Assembly: GCF_047425875.1 (NCBI RefSeq)
Contig: NZ_CP179727.1
Location: 992,001-1,056,000, forward strand
Length of the DNA: 64,000 nucleotides
Reading direction: 5' to 3'
From: Macrococcoides animalis
GTDB lineage: Bacteria > Bacillota > Bacilli > Staphylococcales > Staphylococcaceae
The position numbers and the translations under genes are program-made. Shown here piece after piece: positions 8,540-16,931 of the stretch (the stretch's first letter is position 1; every line of letters begins with the position of its first letter). The notes under the pieces were generated by a model. The model was given only the letters and a program-made list of their open reading frames with translations, was not told where the DNA came from and made no database searches.

Positions 8540-8815
8540 TTAGCTGAAGAAATCGATTGATCCGTCTTTTAAAGTTACGATCGCTTTTCTTCTTTTGTTT
8601 GTGTAGCCACTGTGACGGCCAACACGTTTTTTCTTAGCTTTATAATTCATTACGTTCACTTTATCAACTTTTACATCAAAGATATCTTCGATAGCAATTT
8701 TGATTTGAGTTTTATTTGCACGAGTATCTACATCAAAAGTGTATTTATCTTGTGCCATTTGTTCAGATGAACGTTCAGTGATTACGGGGCGCTTAATAAT
8801 ATCGCGATTTTCCAT
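8540..8815 (-). CDS. rplW: 50S ribosomal protein L23
   Basis: Large-subunit protein L23 (91 residues) at the tunnel exit, a docking site for trigger factor and SRP. The core NKTQIKIAIEDIFDVKVDKV and the C-terminal GRHSGYTNKRRKAIVTL are diagnostic. Its ATG overlaps the rplD stop as TAATG, so the two are translationally coupled. Confidence 0.98.
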   Translation of the reverse strand: MENRDIIKRPVITERSSEQMAQDKYTFDVDTRANKTQIKIAIEDIFDVKVDKVNVMNYKAKKKRVGRHSGYTNKRRKAIVTLKDGSIDFFS

Positions 8816-9438
8816 TAACCAAGCACCTCCTCTACTTTTTCAACTGCACCTTTTGTCATTACTACTTGATTAGCATGAACGATATCTAAAACGTTTAAGC
8901 CAGTTGCAGTAATAACAGTTACGCCTGGGATGTTACGAGCAGATAATGCTACGTTTACATCTTCAGCTTCAACAATGAATAATACTTTTCTTGGTAGTTC
9001 TAAAGTAGTAGTCATGTTTTTGAAATCTTTTGTTTTAGGAGCATCAAATGTTAATGATTCTAAAACTGTAAATGCATTTTCTTTCACTTTAGCTGATAAC
9101 GCTGAACGTAAAGCTAAGCGACGCATTTTTTTAGGCATTTTGTATGAATAACTTCTAGGTGTTGGACCGAATACAATACCACCACCACGCCATTGCGGAG
9201 CACGGATAGTACCTTGACGTGCACGACCAGTACCTTTTTGCTTCCAAGGTTTACGTCCGCCACCGCGTACTGCTGAACGGTTTTTAACTGCGTGAGTACC
9301 TTGACGCATAGAAGCTCTTTGTAAGTTAATTGCTTCGAATAATACATGTTGATTAGGTTCGATTCCGAATACACTTTCGTTTAATTCGATTGAACCAGCT
9401 TTTGTTCCATCTACTTTTAATACATCATAATTTGCCAT
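8815..9438 (-). CDS. rplD: 50S ribosomal protein L4
   Basis: Large-subunit protein L4 (207 residues) with a tunnel-lining loop (RGGGRKPWKQKGTGRARQG) and a globular domain. In E. coli L4 is also the feedback regulator of the S10 operon, acting on the leader; the conserved leader upstream of rpsJ here fits such a role in Bacilli too. Confidence 0.98.
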   Translation of the reverse strand: MANYDVLKVDGTKAGSIELNESVFGIEPNQHVLFEAINLQRASMRQGTHAVKNRSAVRGGGRKPWKQKGTGRARQGTIRAPQWRGGGIVFGPTPRSYSYKMPKKMRRLALRSALSAKVKENAFTVLESLTFDAPKTKDFKNMTTTLELPRKVLFIVEAEDVNVALSARNIPGVTVITATGLNVLDIVHANQVVMTKGAVEKVEEVLG

Positions 9439-9466
9439 TATGTTTGTTTCCTCCTTTCGTGGTTAC

Positions 9467-10126
9467 TTATTTATTACCTTTAATTGAAGTTTGAATTTTC
9501 ACTAAACCTTTTTTAGGTCCTGGTACATTACCTTTTACTAAGATAACGTTCGCTTCAGCGTCTACTTTAACGATTTCTAAGTTTTGCATTGTAACAGTAT
9601 TACCACCCATACGGCCTGGTAATGCTTTACCTTTAAATACTTTAGAAGCGTCAGATGCCATACCCATTGAACCTGGGCGTCTGTGGTAACGAGAACCGTG
9701 ACTCATAGGTCCACGTGATTGACCGTGACGTTTAATAGCCCCTTGGAAACCTTTACCTTTAGAAACTCCTGTTACGTCAACGATGTCACCAATTTGGAAC
9801 GCGTCCACAGTGACTTCTTGACCTACTTCGTATTCAGAAGCATCTACGTTTCTGAATTCACGAATGAAGCGCTTAGGTGCTGTACCTGCTTTTTTAGCAT
9901 GGCCTTCAGCTGGTTTCGTCGCAAATTTGTTTGATTTACGTGTTGCTTTGTAAGCTTGTTTGTCTTCAAAACCGATTTGAATTGATGAATAACCATCAAC
10001 TTCTTCAGTTTTCTTTTGTAATACTACGTTTTGTGCTGCTTCTACTACTGTTACTGGAATTAATTCACCGTTTTCAGCGAATACTTGTGTCATTCCAATT
10101 TTTCTTCCTAAGATTCCTTTGGTCAT
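9467..10126 (-). CDS. rplC: 50S ribosomal protein L3
   Basis: Large-subunit protein L3 (219 residues), an early assembly protein whose loop approaches the peptidyl transferase centre; changes there give oxazolidinone or pleuromutilin resistance in the family. The translation MTKGILGRKIGMTQVF and GRMGGNTVTMQNLEIV are diagnostic. A GTG 12 bases upstream is in frame but lies inside the GGAGGTG Shine-Dalgarno, so the ATG at 10126 is the start. Confidence 0.98.
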   Translation of the reverse strand: MTKGILGRKIGMTQVFAENGELIPVTVVEAAQNVVLQKKTEEVDGYSSIQIGFEDKQAYKATRKSNKFATKPAEGHAKKAGTAPKRFIREFRNVDASEYEVGQEVTVDAFQIGDIVDVTGVSKGKGFQGAIKRHGQSRGPMSHGSRYHRRPGSMGMASDASKVFKGKALPGRMGGNTVTMQNLEIVKVDAEANVILVKGNVPGPKKGLVKIQTSIKGNK

Positions 10127-10153
10127 CGAAAGTCGCACCTCCTACTTTTTAAA

Positions 10154-10462
10154 TTATAATTTGATTTCGATGTCTACACCAGATGGTAAGTTTAAGCCCA
10201 TAAGAGCATCAACTGTTTTCGGTGTTGGGTTAACAATGTCGATTAAACGTTTGTGTGTGCGTTGTTCAAACTGTTCACGAGAATCTTTGTACTTATGAAC
10301 GGCACGGATAATTGTATAAACTGTTCTTTCCGTTGGTAATGGAATTGGTCCTGATACTTCTGCACCTGAACGTTTTGCAGTTTCTACTATTTTCTCAGCT
10401 GATTGATCGATCACACGGTGATCATACGCTTTCAAACGAATACGAATTTTTTGTTTTGCCAT
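10154..10462 (-). CDS. rpsJ: 30S ribosomal protein S10
   Basis: Small-subunit protein S10 (102 residues), which is also NusE, the NusB partner in antitermination complexes. The sequence MAKQKIRIRLKAYDHRVID and the motif THKRLIDIVNPTPKTVD are diagnostic. The ATG at 10462 follows GAGGAGGT; a longer in-frame reading runs into the leader and is rejected. First gene of the operon. Confidence 0.98.
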   Translation of the reverse strand: MAKQKIRIRLKAYDHRVIDQSAEKIVETAKRSGAEVSGPIPLPTERTVYTIIRAVHKYKDSREQFEQRTHKRLIDIVNPTPKTVDALMGLNLPSGVDIEIKL

Positions 10463-10594
10463 AATTTTACCTCCTCTTATAACGTCTATTTTGGTTTGAT
10501 AGACTTCTCCACGAAAATTGTCAAACACATCGCCATGGCAAAGCGGCCGGGTGTGTCAGTAACCTCTCGCTTCATCGCTTTTTAAAGTCCAACA
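10463..10594 (-). promoter_or_regulatory. S10 operon leader (L4-type ribosomal protein leader)
   Basis: The roughly 130-nt untranslated leader contains a block (about 10515-10575) with GAGAGGTTACTGACACACC, CCGGCCGCTTTGCCATGGC and GATGTGTTTG that can fold with ACACA pairing TGTGT. This resembles the conserved S10 leader of Bacilli thought to bind L4. The sequence block and its position before rpsJ are seen; autoregulation is inferred from the family. Confidence 0.65.
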
Positions 10595-10600
10595 GTAGAT

Positions 10601-10629
10601 ATAATACACGAATTCTTTTCATTAATCAA
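10601..10629 (-). promoter_or_regulatory. SigA promoter of the S10-spc operon
   Basis: On the minus strand, TTGATT (10624-10629) and TATTAT (10601-10606) are separated by exactly 17 bases. Transcription would start near 10594 and yield the leader before rpsJ. Confidence 0.8.
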
Positions 10630-10784
10630 TACTTTTAAAGATATTTATTAATATATTTTTAAGATAACCTATATCTTTATTAATTTTATGTAAATATTGT
10701 TTAACAGTGTGTAGTTATATTTTCTATAGAAGAAACTCTAAAAATGTCTAACTGAGCGTTTTTGCATAGGATTTGATTATACCA

Positions 10785-10793
10785 TGTTATAAT
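10785..10793 (+). promoter_or_regulatory. Extended -10 promoter for the 132-residue membrane protein
   Basis: TGTTATAAT is an extended -10 element about 58 bases before the ATG at 10851. The nearest -35-like hexamer, TTGCAT at 10762, is 20 bases away, so the extended -10 carries the call. The rest of the 388-bp gap (10463-10850) holds the S10 leader and promoter on the other strand and AT-rich sequence with nothing else recognised. Confidence 0.45.
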
Positions 10794-10850
10794 GTATATA
10801 CAAAGAAAAAGTTTCATATGTTACTTTTAAATTATTTGGAGGTTGTAGAT

Positions 10851-11249
10851 ATGAAAAGTCCAATTCGTATTATATTGTTAATTCTCGCCTTTATTATGTT
10901 GTTTTCTGAGGGCTTTATGGGATTACCATTTTTAGGTGGTAGTTATATCCTATCTCTCGGTTGGGCGCCATTAGGTAGTAATATTACGATGTACATTATT
11001 ATGCTATTAATCACTGTGTTAGACAGATCTAATGAAGCTAGATCTTCATTAAGTACTATTGCAATGATTGGTATTATTGCAAATGCGGTTGCATTTATCC
11101 CTGTCGTTGGGATGTTTATGCATTGGTTAATGTTTTTCTTAATGCTTGTTTATATCGGTATAGTATTAAATACGCGTGAATATCGTGGTAATACAACTCA
11201 TTATGAGAGACATCGTGCTGGTGAAACAGTGAGAGAGTACAGAAAATAA
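10851..11249 (+). CDS. Conserved small integral membrane protein, function unknown
   Basis: A 132-residue protein with about four hydrophobic segments (starting IRIILLILAFIMLFSEGFM) and a charged C-terminal tail rich in Arg, Glu and Tyr. I do not recognise a functional family; staphylococci seem to carry a similar protein next to the ribosomal cluster. The start is the ATG after TTGGAGGTTGTAGAT; an upstream in-frame ATG lacks a ribosome-binding site. It stands alone between a promoter and a strong terminator. Confidence 0.8.
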   Translation: MKSPIRIILLILAFIMLFSEGFMGLPFLGGSYILSLGWAPLGSNITMYIIMLLITVLDRSNEARSSLSTIAMIGIIANAVAFIPVVGMFMHWLMFFLMLVYIGIVLNTREYRGNTTHYERHRAGETVREYRK

Positions 11250-11290
11250 AAAAATTGCGGATTCTAAATTTAGAATCCGCAATTTTTTTA
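11247..11290. terminator. Bidirectional intrinsic terminator
   Basis: Perfect palindrome with arms ATTGCGGATTCTAAA and its complement, flanked by A-runs on one side and T-runs on the other. It serves the small membrane protein on the plus strand and the purine permease on the minus strand, whose stop codon lies in the T-run. Confidence 0.93.
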
Positions 11291-12637
11291 TTTCGTTGAT
11301 GGTGTTTGAACGACAAAAGTGAAATATAATATGAATATTATCGCCATACCATACATAATTGGATGAATTTCTTTCTTTCTTCCAGACATTATCATCGTAA
11401 TCGGATAGAAAATAAATCCACATGCAATACCTGTAGCAATTGAATATGTTAAAGGCATCATAATAATTGTTAAGAAAGATGGTACTGCTACCTCAAATTT
11501 CTCCCAGTCTATTCTCTTTAAGTTTGAAACCATTAGTACCCCGACGATTACAAGTGCTGGCGCTGTAACTGCTGAAGTTACTACAGCCATTAAAGGTGAG
11601 AAGAATAATGCCAAAGCGAAACAAATAGCAGTAACTACACTTGCAAAGCCTGTACGCGCGCCAACTGCTACACCGGCTGATGACTCAATGTAAGACGTGG
11701 TAGTAGATGTACCAAAAATTGCACCCGTTATTGTTGCAAGTGAATCTGCAAATAACGCTCTTCCTGCACGAGGTAATTTATTATCTTTTACTAAGCCTGC
11801 TTGATTTGCAACAGCAACCAATGTACCTGCTGTATCAAAGAAATCAATAAATAAAAACGTTAATACAACTATTAAGAAATGAATATTAAAAATTTGTTCA
11901 GGCTGACCAAATGCTTCAAATGCTTTACCAAAAGTAGGTTCAACACTTGGTACTGATCCGATAATTTGTTTTGGAGCATCAATTAAACCAAATATAACAC
12001 CTGCTAAAGCAGTAATAACCATTCCAATAAAAATACTTCCAGGTACCTTTTTCGCCATTAGAATGACAGTTAATAAAATACCTCCAACTGCTAATAATAC
12101 ATGTGAATCATGAATATTGCCTAACGAGACAAGTGTTGCTGGATTATCGACAACAATACCCGCTCCTTTTAAACCGACAAAAGTAATAAATAAGCCAATA
12201 CCTGCTGAAACTGCCATTTTTAGTTCGAATGGAATAGCATTAATAATTGTTTCACGCAATCCCGTCATTGTAAGAAGTGCGAAGAATAGTCCTGAACATA
12301 AAACACCTGCAAGACCTGTTTGCCATGGAATGTTATATTGTAAAACCACTGTGAATGCGAAGAACGCATTCAACCCCATTCCAGGTGCTAAAGCGATTGG
12401 ATAATTTGCAATCAATCCCATGAATAAACAACCGACAATCGAAGCTAAAATAGTTGCTACGAAAACTGCGCCAGAATCCATACGCATGCTATCCGGTATA
12501 CCTTTAACATCAGCTAATGATAACATTGCCGGATTTACTGCGAGTATATAGGCCATTGACAAGAACGTTGTTAGACCACCAAGAATCTCTTTCTTATAGT
12601 TTGTGTCTAACTCATCAAACTTAAAATAATTTCTCAT
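11288..12637 (-). CDS. pbuG: Purine nucleobase permease, NCS2 AzgA-type (PbuG-like)
   Basis: Integral membrane proton symporter of 449 residues, predicted for hypoxanthine, guanine or adenine uptake. The N-terminus has the signature KKEILGGLTTFLSMAYILAV, followed by APGMGLNAFFAFTVV and the FFDTAGTLVAVANQAG segment typical of the AzgA branch of NCS2, with about 12-14 helices. Monocistronic between two intergenic signals. PurR-like boxes upstream agree with purine control. The exact substrate is inferred. Confidence 0.88.
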   Translation of the reverse strand: MRNYFKFDELDTNYKKEILGGLTTFLSMAYILAVNPAMLSLADVKGIPDSMRMDSGAVFVATILASIVGCLFMGLIANYPIALAPGMGLNAFFAFTVVLQYNIPWQTGLAGVLCSGLFFALLTMTGLRETIINAIPFELKMAVSAGIGLFITFVGLKGAGIVVDNPATLVSLGNIHDSHVLLAVGGILLTVILMAKKVPGSIFIGMVITALAGVIFGLIDAPKQIIGSVPSVEPTFGKAFEAFGQPEQIFNIHFLIVVLTFLFIDFFDTAGTLVAVANQAGLVKDNKLPRAGRALFADSLATITGAIFGTSTTTSYIESSAGVAVGARTGFASVVTAICFALALFFSPLMAVVTSAVTAPALVIVGVLMVSNLKRIDWEKFEVAVPSFLTIIMMPLTYSIATGIACGFIFYPITMIMSGRKKEIHPIMYGMAIIFILYFTFVVQTPSTK

Positions 12638-12682
12638 TGTGCACTTCCTTTATTAATTTTTATACTTGTATAGTCTAATCTC

Positions 12683-12736
12683 AATGTTCGGAAAAATCAA
12701 CATAATTTTAATTTATTTGATTGGAATGTTCGTTTA
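12683..12736 (-). promoter_or_regulatory. Two PurR-box-like sites upstream of the purine permease
   Basis: Read on the minus strand, TTTTCCGAACATT (12683-12695) matches the PurBox consensus AWWWCCGAACWWT except for its first base. A second weaker copy, with AAACGAACATT (12725-12735), lies 42 bp upstream in the same orientation. The proximal box would overlap the -35 region of a promoter with TATACA as -10. In Bacilli PurR pairs are usually inverted, so direct orientation is atypical. Confidence 0.45.
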
Positions 12737-12884
12737 TATCCATATTCTAGGGGAGTTTTGAGTAATTAATTTTTACTACCAGTCATTTCATATCAAATCT
12801 TTACGATACTTTACGGTGCGTTAATATTCAGTTGAAATTGGTTTTGTATGAATTAAGTATACTTTTTCAATTTGGAGAATTATC

Positions 12885-12990
12885 ATGCTAAAACCACCAA
12901 AAATGATGTTGTTAGAAGACGCATTGAACAAAAAGATTGGAAGCGTATCGGTATAGTGAGGATTATTATTATACTTTGAATGATAAATAA
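12885..12990 (+). pseudogene. Decayed 5' fragment of a NERD-domain gene
   Basis: An ATG at 12885 behind TTTGGAGAAT opens a 23-codon frame, MLKPPKMMLLEDALNKKI and a few more residues, then TAG. This matches the start of the intact NERD protein at 61661-62554, MIQPPRMVVLEDILKRRL. After a frame change, the adjacent frame reads YRYSEDYYYTLNDK and stops, matching YEYSEDYYRS of the intact protein. The homology order is kept, so this is a frameshifted and truncated paralogue. The rest of 12638-13071 holds the PurR-like sites, an inverted repeat and a terminator. Confidence 0.75.
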
Positions 12991-13022
12991 AGTGGCACGA
13001 AAATCCTAAAAAGCGTGCCACT
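12991..13022. repeat. Inverted repeat after the NERD remnant
   Basis: Arms AGTGGCACG and CGTGCCACT (9 bp, perfect) enclose 14 bases. There is no T-run, so it is not a good terminator as it stands. It begins directly at the stop codon of the decayed frame and may be a leftover of that gene's 3' end. Confidence 0.6.
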
Positions 13023-13031
13023 CCACTTCAC

Positions 13032-13057
13032 AAAAAAAGCACCTCAACTGAGATGCG
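13032..13057 (-). terminator. Intrinsic terminator of the DASS transporter gene
   Basis: On the minus strand the stem GCATCTCA / TGAGGTGC (one G-T pair) is followed by seven T residues, 15 bases after the transporter's stop codon. Confidence 0.88.
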
Positions 13058-13071
13058 CTCCTAATGCTATC

Positions 13072-14589
13072 TTACAATAATCCAATCCACTTCCAGTAAG
13101 TCGCACTAAATAATAGAATCAACAGGTAACCAATAATTGTTAGTGGGATACCTGCTTTCAAGAAATCTTTTACTGTAAATGTGCCTGTACCATATGCCAA
13201 CATATTTTGTGGTGCAGATACAGGTAATAAGAATCCGAAACTGATAACGAATTGTTGTATTAATACAAATCCTATTGCATTGTCTTTTAATCCAAGTGTC
13301 GCTGTTAATGCGATAAATACTGGAATTAATGCACTTGCTAAACTTGTCGCACTTGCAAATCCTAAATGAATCAAGATATTAAACAAAGTAATTAATGCGA
13401 TTGTTGCAAGTAATGGCATATTTTCTAATCCCATTAAACCAAATGTCTTATCACTTAACCATTGCGCTGCTGTTGTTTGAAGTAATAAGTTCCCTAACGA
13501 GATACCAATTGCGAATACGATAATCGTACCCCAAGGAATTAATTTCTCAACATCTTTCCAACTAAACACACCAATTTTAGGTGTTAACATGATTGCTAAG
13601 GCTACTAAAGTAATAGAAGATGAATCGATTGGATGTAATTTTGCCTCTGTAGCCCAGAAGAATAATAATGCAACTGAGATAGCGATTAAACGCCACTCCC
13701 TTGCTGTTACTGGCCCAAGTTCATCCAATTGTTTCTTAATTAATTCTTTACCACCAGCGATTTCCTTTGTTTCAGGTTTAATTACGGTAATCATTATAAA
13801 GTAAAGTGCAATAGACATTAAAATTGACCAAGGTGCTGCATACATAAACCATTGTCCCCAAGAAATATCTTGGTTAAATTGTTTATTAATGAAACCCATT
13901 GCAACCATGTTTTGCGCTGCTCCAGTTTTTATCCCTACGTTCCAAATCGATACTGCTTGTACTGCAGTGATAACGAGCAAGGCTGCAAGGCGTGATTCCT
14001 TTTTTGCACCAAATGCTGTGACCATTCCTAATAAGATTGGTACAACTGCACCAGCTCTTGCTGTAGCAGATGGTACAAAGAACGCTAATATAATTGATAC
14101 GACGATTGATCCAGCAACTACAGCATTCGTTTTATTACCAACTACTGATAATACAAGTAACGCAAGACGTTTGTGAAGATTTGTAACTTGCATCGCTGTT
14201 GCTAAGAACAACGCCGCTGCAACTAATGCAACAGCTGAACTTGAGAATCCACTAAATGCAATTTTTAATGCATTTTGTGTACCAAATAATGCATCTTCAG
14301 CTAAAGGTTTTCCTGCTGCCATAGGATTACCCATAGATTCTCCAAGTTTTTGAATCGGGCTAAATCCGACAAGCATAATAATCAATGCCACAATCATCGT
14401 ACTAGAGACTGGATAGCTAACTGCTTCTGTAACCCACATGATTACAGCAAACGCTAAAATCGCAAGTGCCATCTTTGCCATAATTGGCAAATCATTTGGC
14501 GTTGGGAGTAATACAATTGCAATTAAGACGATAAAACTCAAAATAATCCAATAAGGTTTCAAATTTAATTTCTGCTTAACTTCTTCCAT
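13072..14589 (-). CDS. DASS-family sodium/di- or tricarboxylate transporter
   Basis: A 505-residue membrane transporter of the divalent anion:sodium symporter family (CitT, SdcS, YflS relatives). The family signature PSATARAGAVVPI occurs mid-protein and VSAPQNMLAYGTGTFTVKDF near the C-terminus, with about 12 hydrophobic segments. Likely substrates are malate, succinate, fumarate or 2-oxoglutarate; the specific one cannot be read from sequence. The ATG follows GGGAGGTAACACC. A TACAAT -10 lies 40 bases upstream. Confidence 0.87.
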   Translation of the reverse strand: MEEVKQKLNLKPYWIILSFIVLIAIVLLPTPNDLPIMAKMALAILAFAVIMWVTEAVSYPVSSTMIVALIIMLVGFSPIQKLGESMGNPMAAGKPLAEDALFGTQNALKIAFSGFSSSAVALVAAALFLATAMQVTNLHKRLALLVLSVVGNKTNAVVAGSIVVSIILAFFVPSATARAGAVVPILLGMVTAFGAKKESRLAALLVITAVQAVSIWNVGIKTGAAQNMVAMGFINKQFNQDISWGQWFMYAAPWSILMSIALYFIMITVIKPETKEIAGGKELIKKQLDELGPVTAREWRLIAISVALLFFWATEAKLHPIDSSSITLVALAIMLTPKIGVFSWKDVEKLIPWGTIIVFAIGISLGNLLLQTTAAQWLSDKTFGLMGLENMPLLATIALITLFNILIHLGFASATSLASALIPVFIALTATLGLKDNAIGFVLIQQFVISFGFLLPVSAPQNMLAYGTGTFTVKDFLKAGIPLTIIGYLLILLFSATYWKWIGLL

Positions 14590-14670
14590 TGGTGTTACCT
14601 CCCTTATATTTATTCGATTCTATTGTACCAATAAATTGTGAAAACGGTAACACTCTTTACAATAAAGTTA

Positions 14671-16800
14671 CTAAAGATTTAAATTTTTTAAAGCATCTGC
14701 AAATGGATTGTTGATTGGCTCTTCTTCTTTTTTCATATATTTTTTCATTTCATTTTTCGAAACTTTACCAGTCTTGCGTGATTTAAAGCGTTTATCCATT
14801 TGTTCCTGAGTCTCTCTGAATCCGCATTTACAGCTATACATCGCTTTTGGCCCCTTGCCATGTAACACTAATTTCTTCTTACATTCTGGACAGCGCGCAT
14901 TTGTTTGACGTTGAACATTCTTCTTCGTTCCACACGTTGGATCCTGACATACAAGCATCTTACCATTACGTGTCTTTTTTTCTAGCATGAATTTACCGCA
15001 TGTTGGACATTCTGTTGTTGTCATATTATCATGTTTAAACTTATCTTCACTCGATTTAATTTCATTAATGATCTCTTTCGTGAACACACGCATTTCATTA
15101 ATGAATTTATTTTTATCGTACTTATTCTTCTCAATTAAGGTTAATTTGTGTTCCCAGTCTGCCGTTAACTCTGGTGACTTCAAAGCTGTTGGTGCGAGTT
15201 CTAATAATTGACGCCCTTTATTTGTCACTTTTATATTGCCATTAAAGTTCTCGATTGCATTTAAGTTATATAATTTTTCGATAATATCAGCACGTGTTGC
15301 AACAGTTCCAATTCCACCTGCAGATTTTAATGTTGTTTCAGCAGATTTATCAATATCAAATATACTACTTGGATTCTCCATCGCTTTTAATAAACTACCT
15401 TCATTTAAGTAAGATGGGGGTTCTGTCTCATGTGTTGTCTTATTAACTTTCACATTTTCTACTACTGCATCCTTTTTAAATACATGATGTTTCGTTGCAT
15501 TTCCTTCTGAAGATAATGCTTTAAATCCAGGGCTAACCGTTTGTTCTTGTTTTACTATAAATGATGCCTTTCCCATCTTGACAGTAACCTTTTGTTCTGC
15601 ATATACATAAGGAGGCATTAGATTACTTAAATAGCGTTCAGCAATCATCATATAAATGTTACGTTCACGTGAACTTAAACTCTCTAAATTCACACGTACT
15701 TCAGTAGGTACGATTGCATGATGATCACTCACCTTTGAATCATTAATAAAATGACTACTTGATTTTATCGGATACTTCAATAATTCAACAACTTGTGCAC
15801 GGTAATCCGTTGTAGCAAGTGAAGCTACTCTATCTTTTAATGTACTCACCATATCCGTCGTTAAATAATTCGAATCTGTACGAGGATAAGTTACAAGCTT
15901 ATGAGACTCATACAAATTCTGCATCGTACTTAACGTTTCCTTCGCAGAGTACTTAAATCTACGATATGCATCTTGTTGTAATGATGTTAAATCATATAAT
16001 TTTCCTGGGAAACGTTTCTTCTCATTTGAAACTACCTCACTAATAACCGCCTTCTCACCCTTCAAGTCCTCAATTAACTGATCGACTATCTTTTCATCAA
16101 AAATTCGATTGGGAGACTGCCAATTAAATGTTACACCGTCCATAACAATGTTCAAACCATAATATTTTCTCGGTATAAATTGATTGATTGCATCTTGTCT
16201 TATTTTCACCATTTGTAATGTTGGTGTTTGTACTCGTCCTGTAGAAAGCTGCGCATCGTATTTCGTCGTTAATGCTCGTGTTGCATTTATACCGACAATC
16301 CAGTCCGCTTCACTACGCGCCATTGCTGCCTGGTACAAACCATTATATGCACTACCTGGCTTTAACTTCTTAAACCCTTCACGAATCGCACCATCTGTCA
16401 CGGATGAAATCCAAAGTCGCTTGACAGACTTATTCCCTTTGCATTTCTCTAAAATTAATCGTGCAACAAGCTCCCCTTCCCGACCAGCATCTGTTGCAAT
16501 AATAACTTCATTAACATCTTGGCGTTCGATCTGTGCTTTTACGACATTAAATTGCTTACGTGTCTTACCAATCACAACAGACTTCATACGTTCAGGTAAT
16601 ATCGGCAAATCTTTCATATCCCACGCTTTATACTTACTATCATATTGTTCTGGATCTGCATTGGTCACTAAGTGGCCTAATGCCCATGTAACAATATATT
16701 GATTATTTTCCATATAGCCATTTCTCTTTTGGTTACAATTCAGTACACGTGCGATATCACGTGCAACTGATGGTTTTTCAGCTAGTACTACTGATTTCAT
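14671..16800 (-). CDS. topB: DNA topoisomerase III
   Basis: Type IA topoisomerase (709 residues) that decatenates and relaxes DNA by single-strand passage. The Toprim domain begins at the N-terminus (VVLAEKPSVARDIARVL, then ATDAGREGE). The catalytic tyrosine lies in LVTYPRTDSNYL near residue 305. At the C-terminus are Cys-rich zinc-ribbon repeats (CPTCGKFM, CQDPTCG, CPECKKKL, CKCGF). Length equals that of the staphylococcal enzyme. Confidence 0.97.
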   Translation of the reverse strand: MKSVVLAEKPSVARDIARVLNCNQKRNGYMENNQYIVTWALGHLVTNADPEQYDSKYKAWDMKDLPILPERMKSVVIGKTRKQFNVVKAQIERQDVNEVIIATDAGREGELVARLILEKCKGNKSVKRLWISSVTDGAIREGFKKLKPGSAYNGLYQAAMARSEADWIVGINATRALTTKYDAQLSTGRVQTPTLQMVKIRQDAINQFIPRKYYGLNIVMDGVTFNWQSPNRIFDEKIVDQLIEDLKGEKAVISEVVSNEKKRFPGKLYDLTSLQQDAYRRFKYSAKETLSTMQNLYESHKLVTYPRTDSNYLTTDMVSTLKDRVASLATTDYRAQVVELLKYPIKSSSHFINDSKVSDHHAIVPTEVRVNLESLSSRERNIYMMIAERYLSNLMPPYVYAEQKVTVKMGKASFIVKQEQTVSPGFKALSSEGNATKHHVFKKDAVVENVKVNKTTHETEPPSYLNEGSLLKAMENPSSIFDIDKSAETTLKSAGGIGTVATRADIIEKLYNLNAIENFNGNIKVTNKGRQLLELAPTALKSPELTADWEHKLTLIEKNKYDKNKFINEMRVFTKEIINEIKSSEDKFKHDNMTTTECPTCGKFMLEKKTRNGKMLVCQDPTCGTKKNVQRQTNARCPECKKKLVLHGKGPKAMYSCKCGFRETQEQMDKRFKSRKTGKVSKNEMKKYMKKEEEPINNPFADALKNLNL

Positions 16801-16931
16801 ATTATCCGTCCTATTCTCAATTGATTTATTAAATTATAACAGATTTCATAGAAACACTTACTTTTATAACATTTACAATTGTTATTTACTCACTGCTCCG
16901 TTATGCTTAAACTAACTAAGGAGGCGATGAT

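Noticed and set aside
10463..10528. N-terminal extension of S10 into the leader
   Set aside because: The canonical ATG with GAGGAGGT is 22 codons downstream and the extension covers leader RNA structure.
11288..12637. Opposite-strand long open frames over real genes (for example inside pbuG, topB and the RND gene)
   Set aside because: They lack ribosome-binding sites and recognisable products and mirror the codon bias of the real genes.
12638..12750. Purine riboswitch before the pbuG-like gene
   Set aside because: No conserved aptamer core or terminator between the promoter region and the start; the leader is short.
14592..14653. GGTGTTACC / GGTAACAC pair around the DASS promoter
   Set aside because: The arms are 46 bases apart, one is part of the ribosome-binding site region and the other lies near the -35; probably chance.
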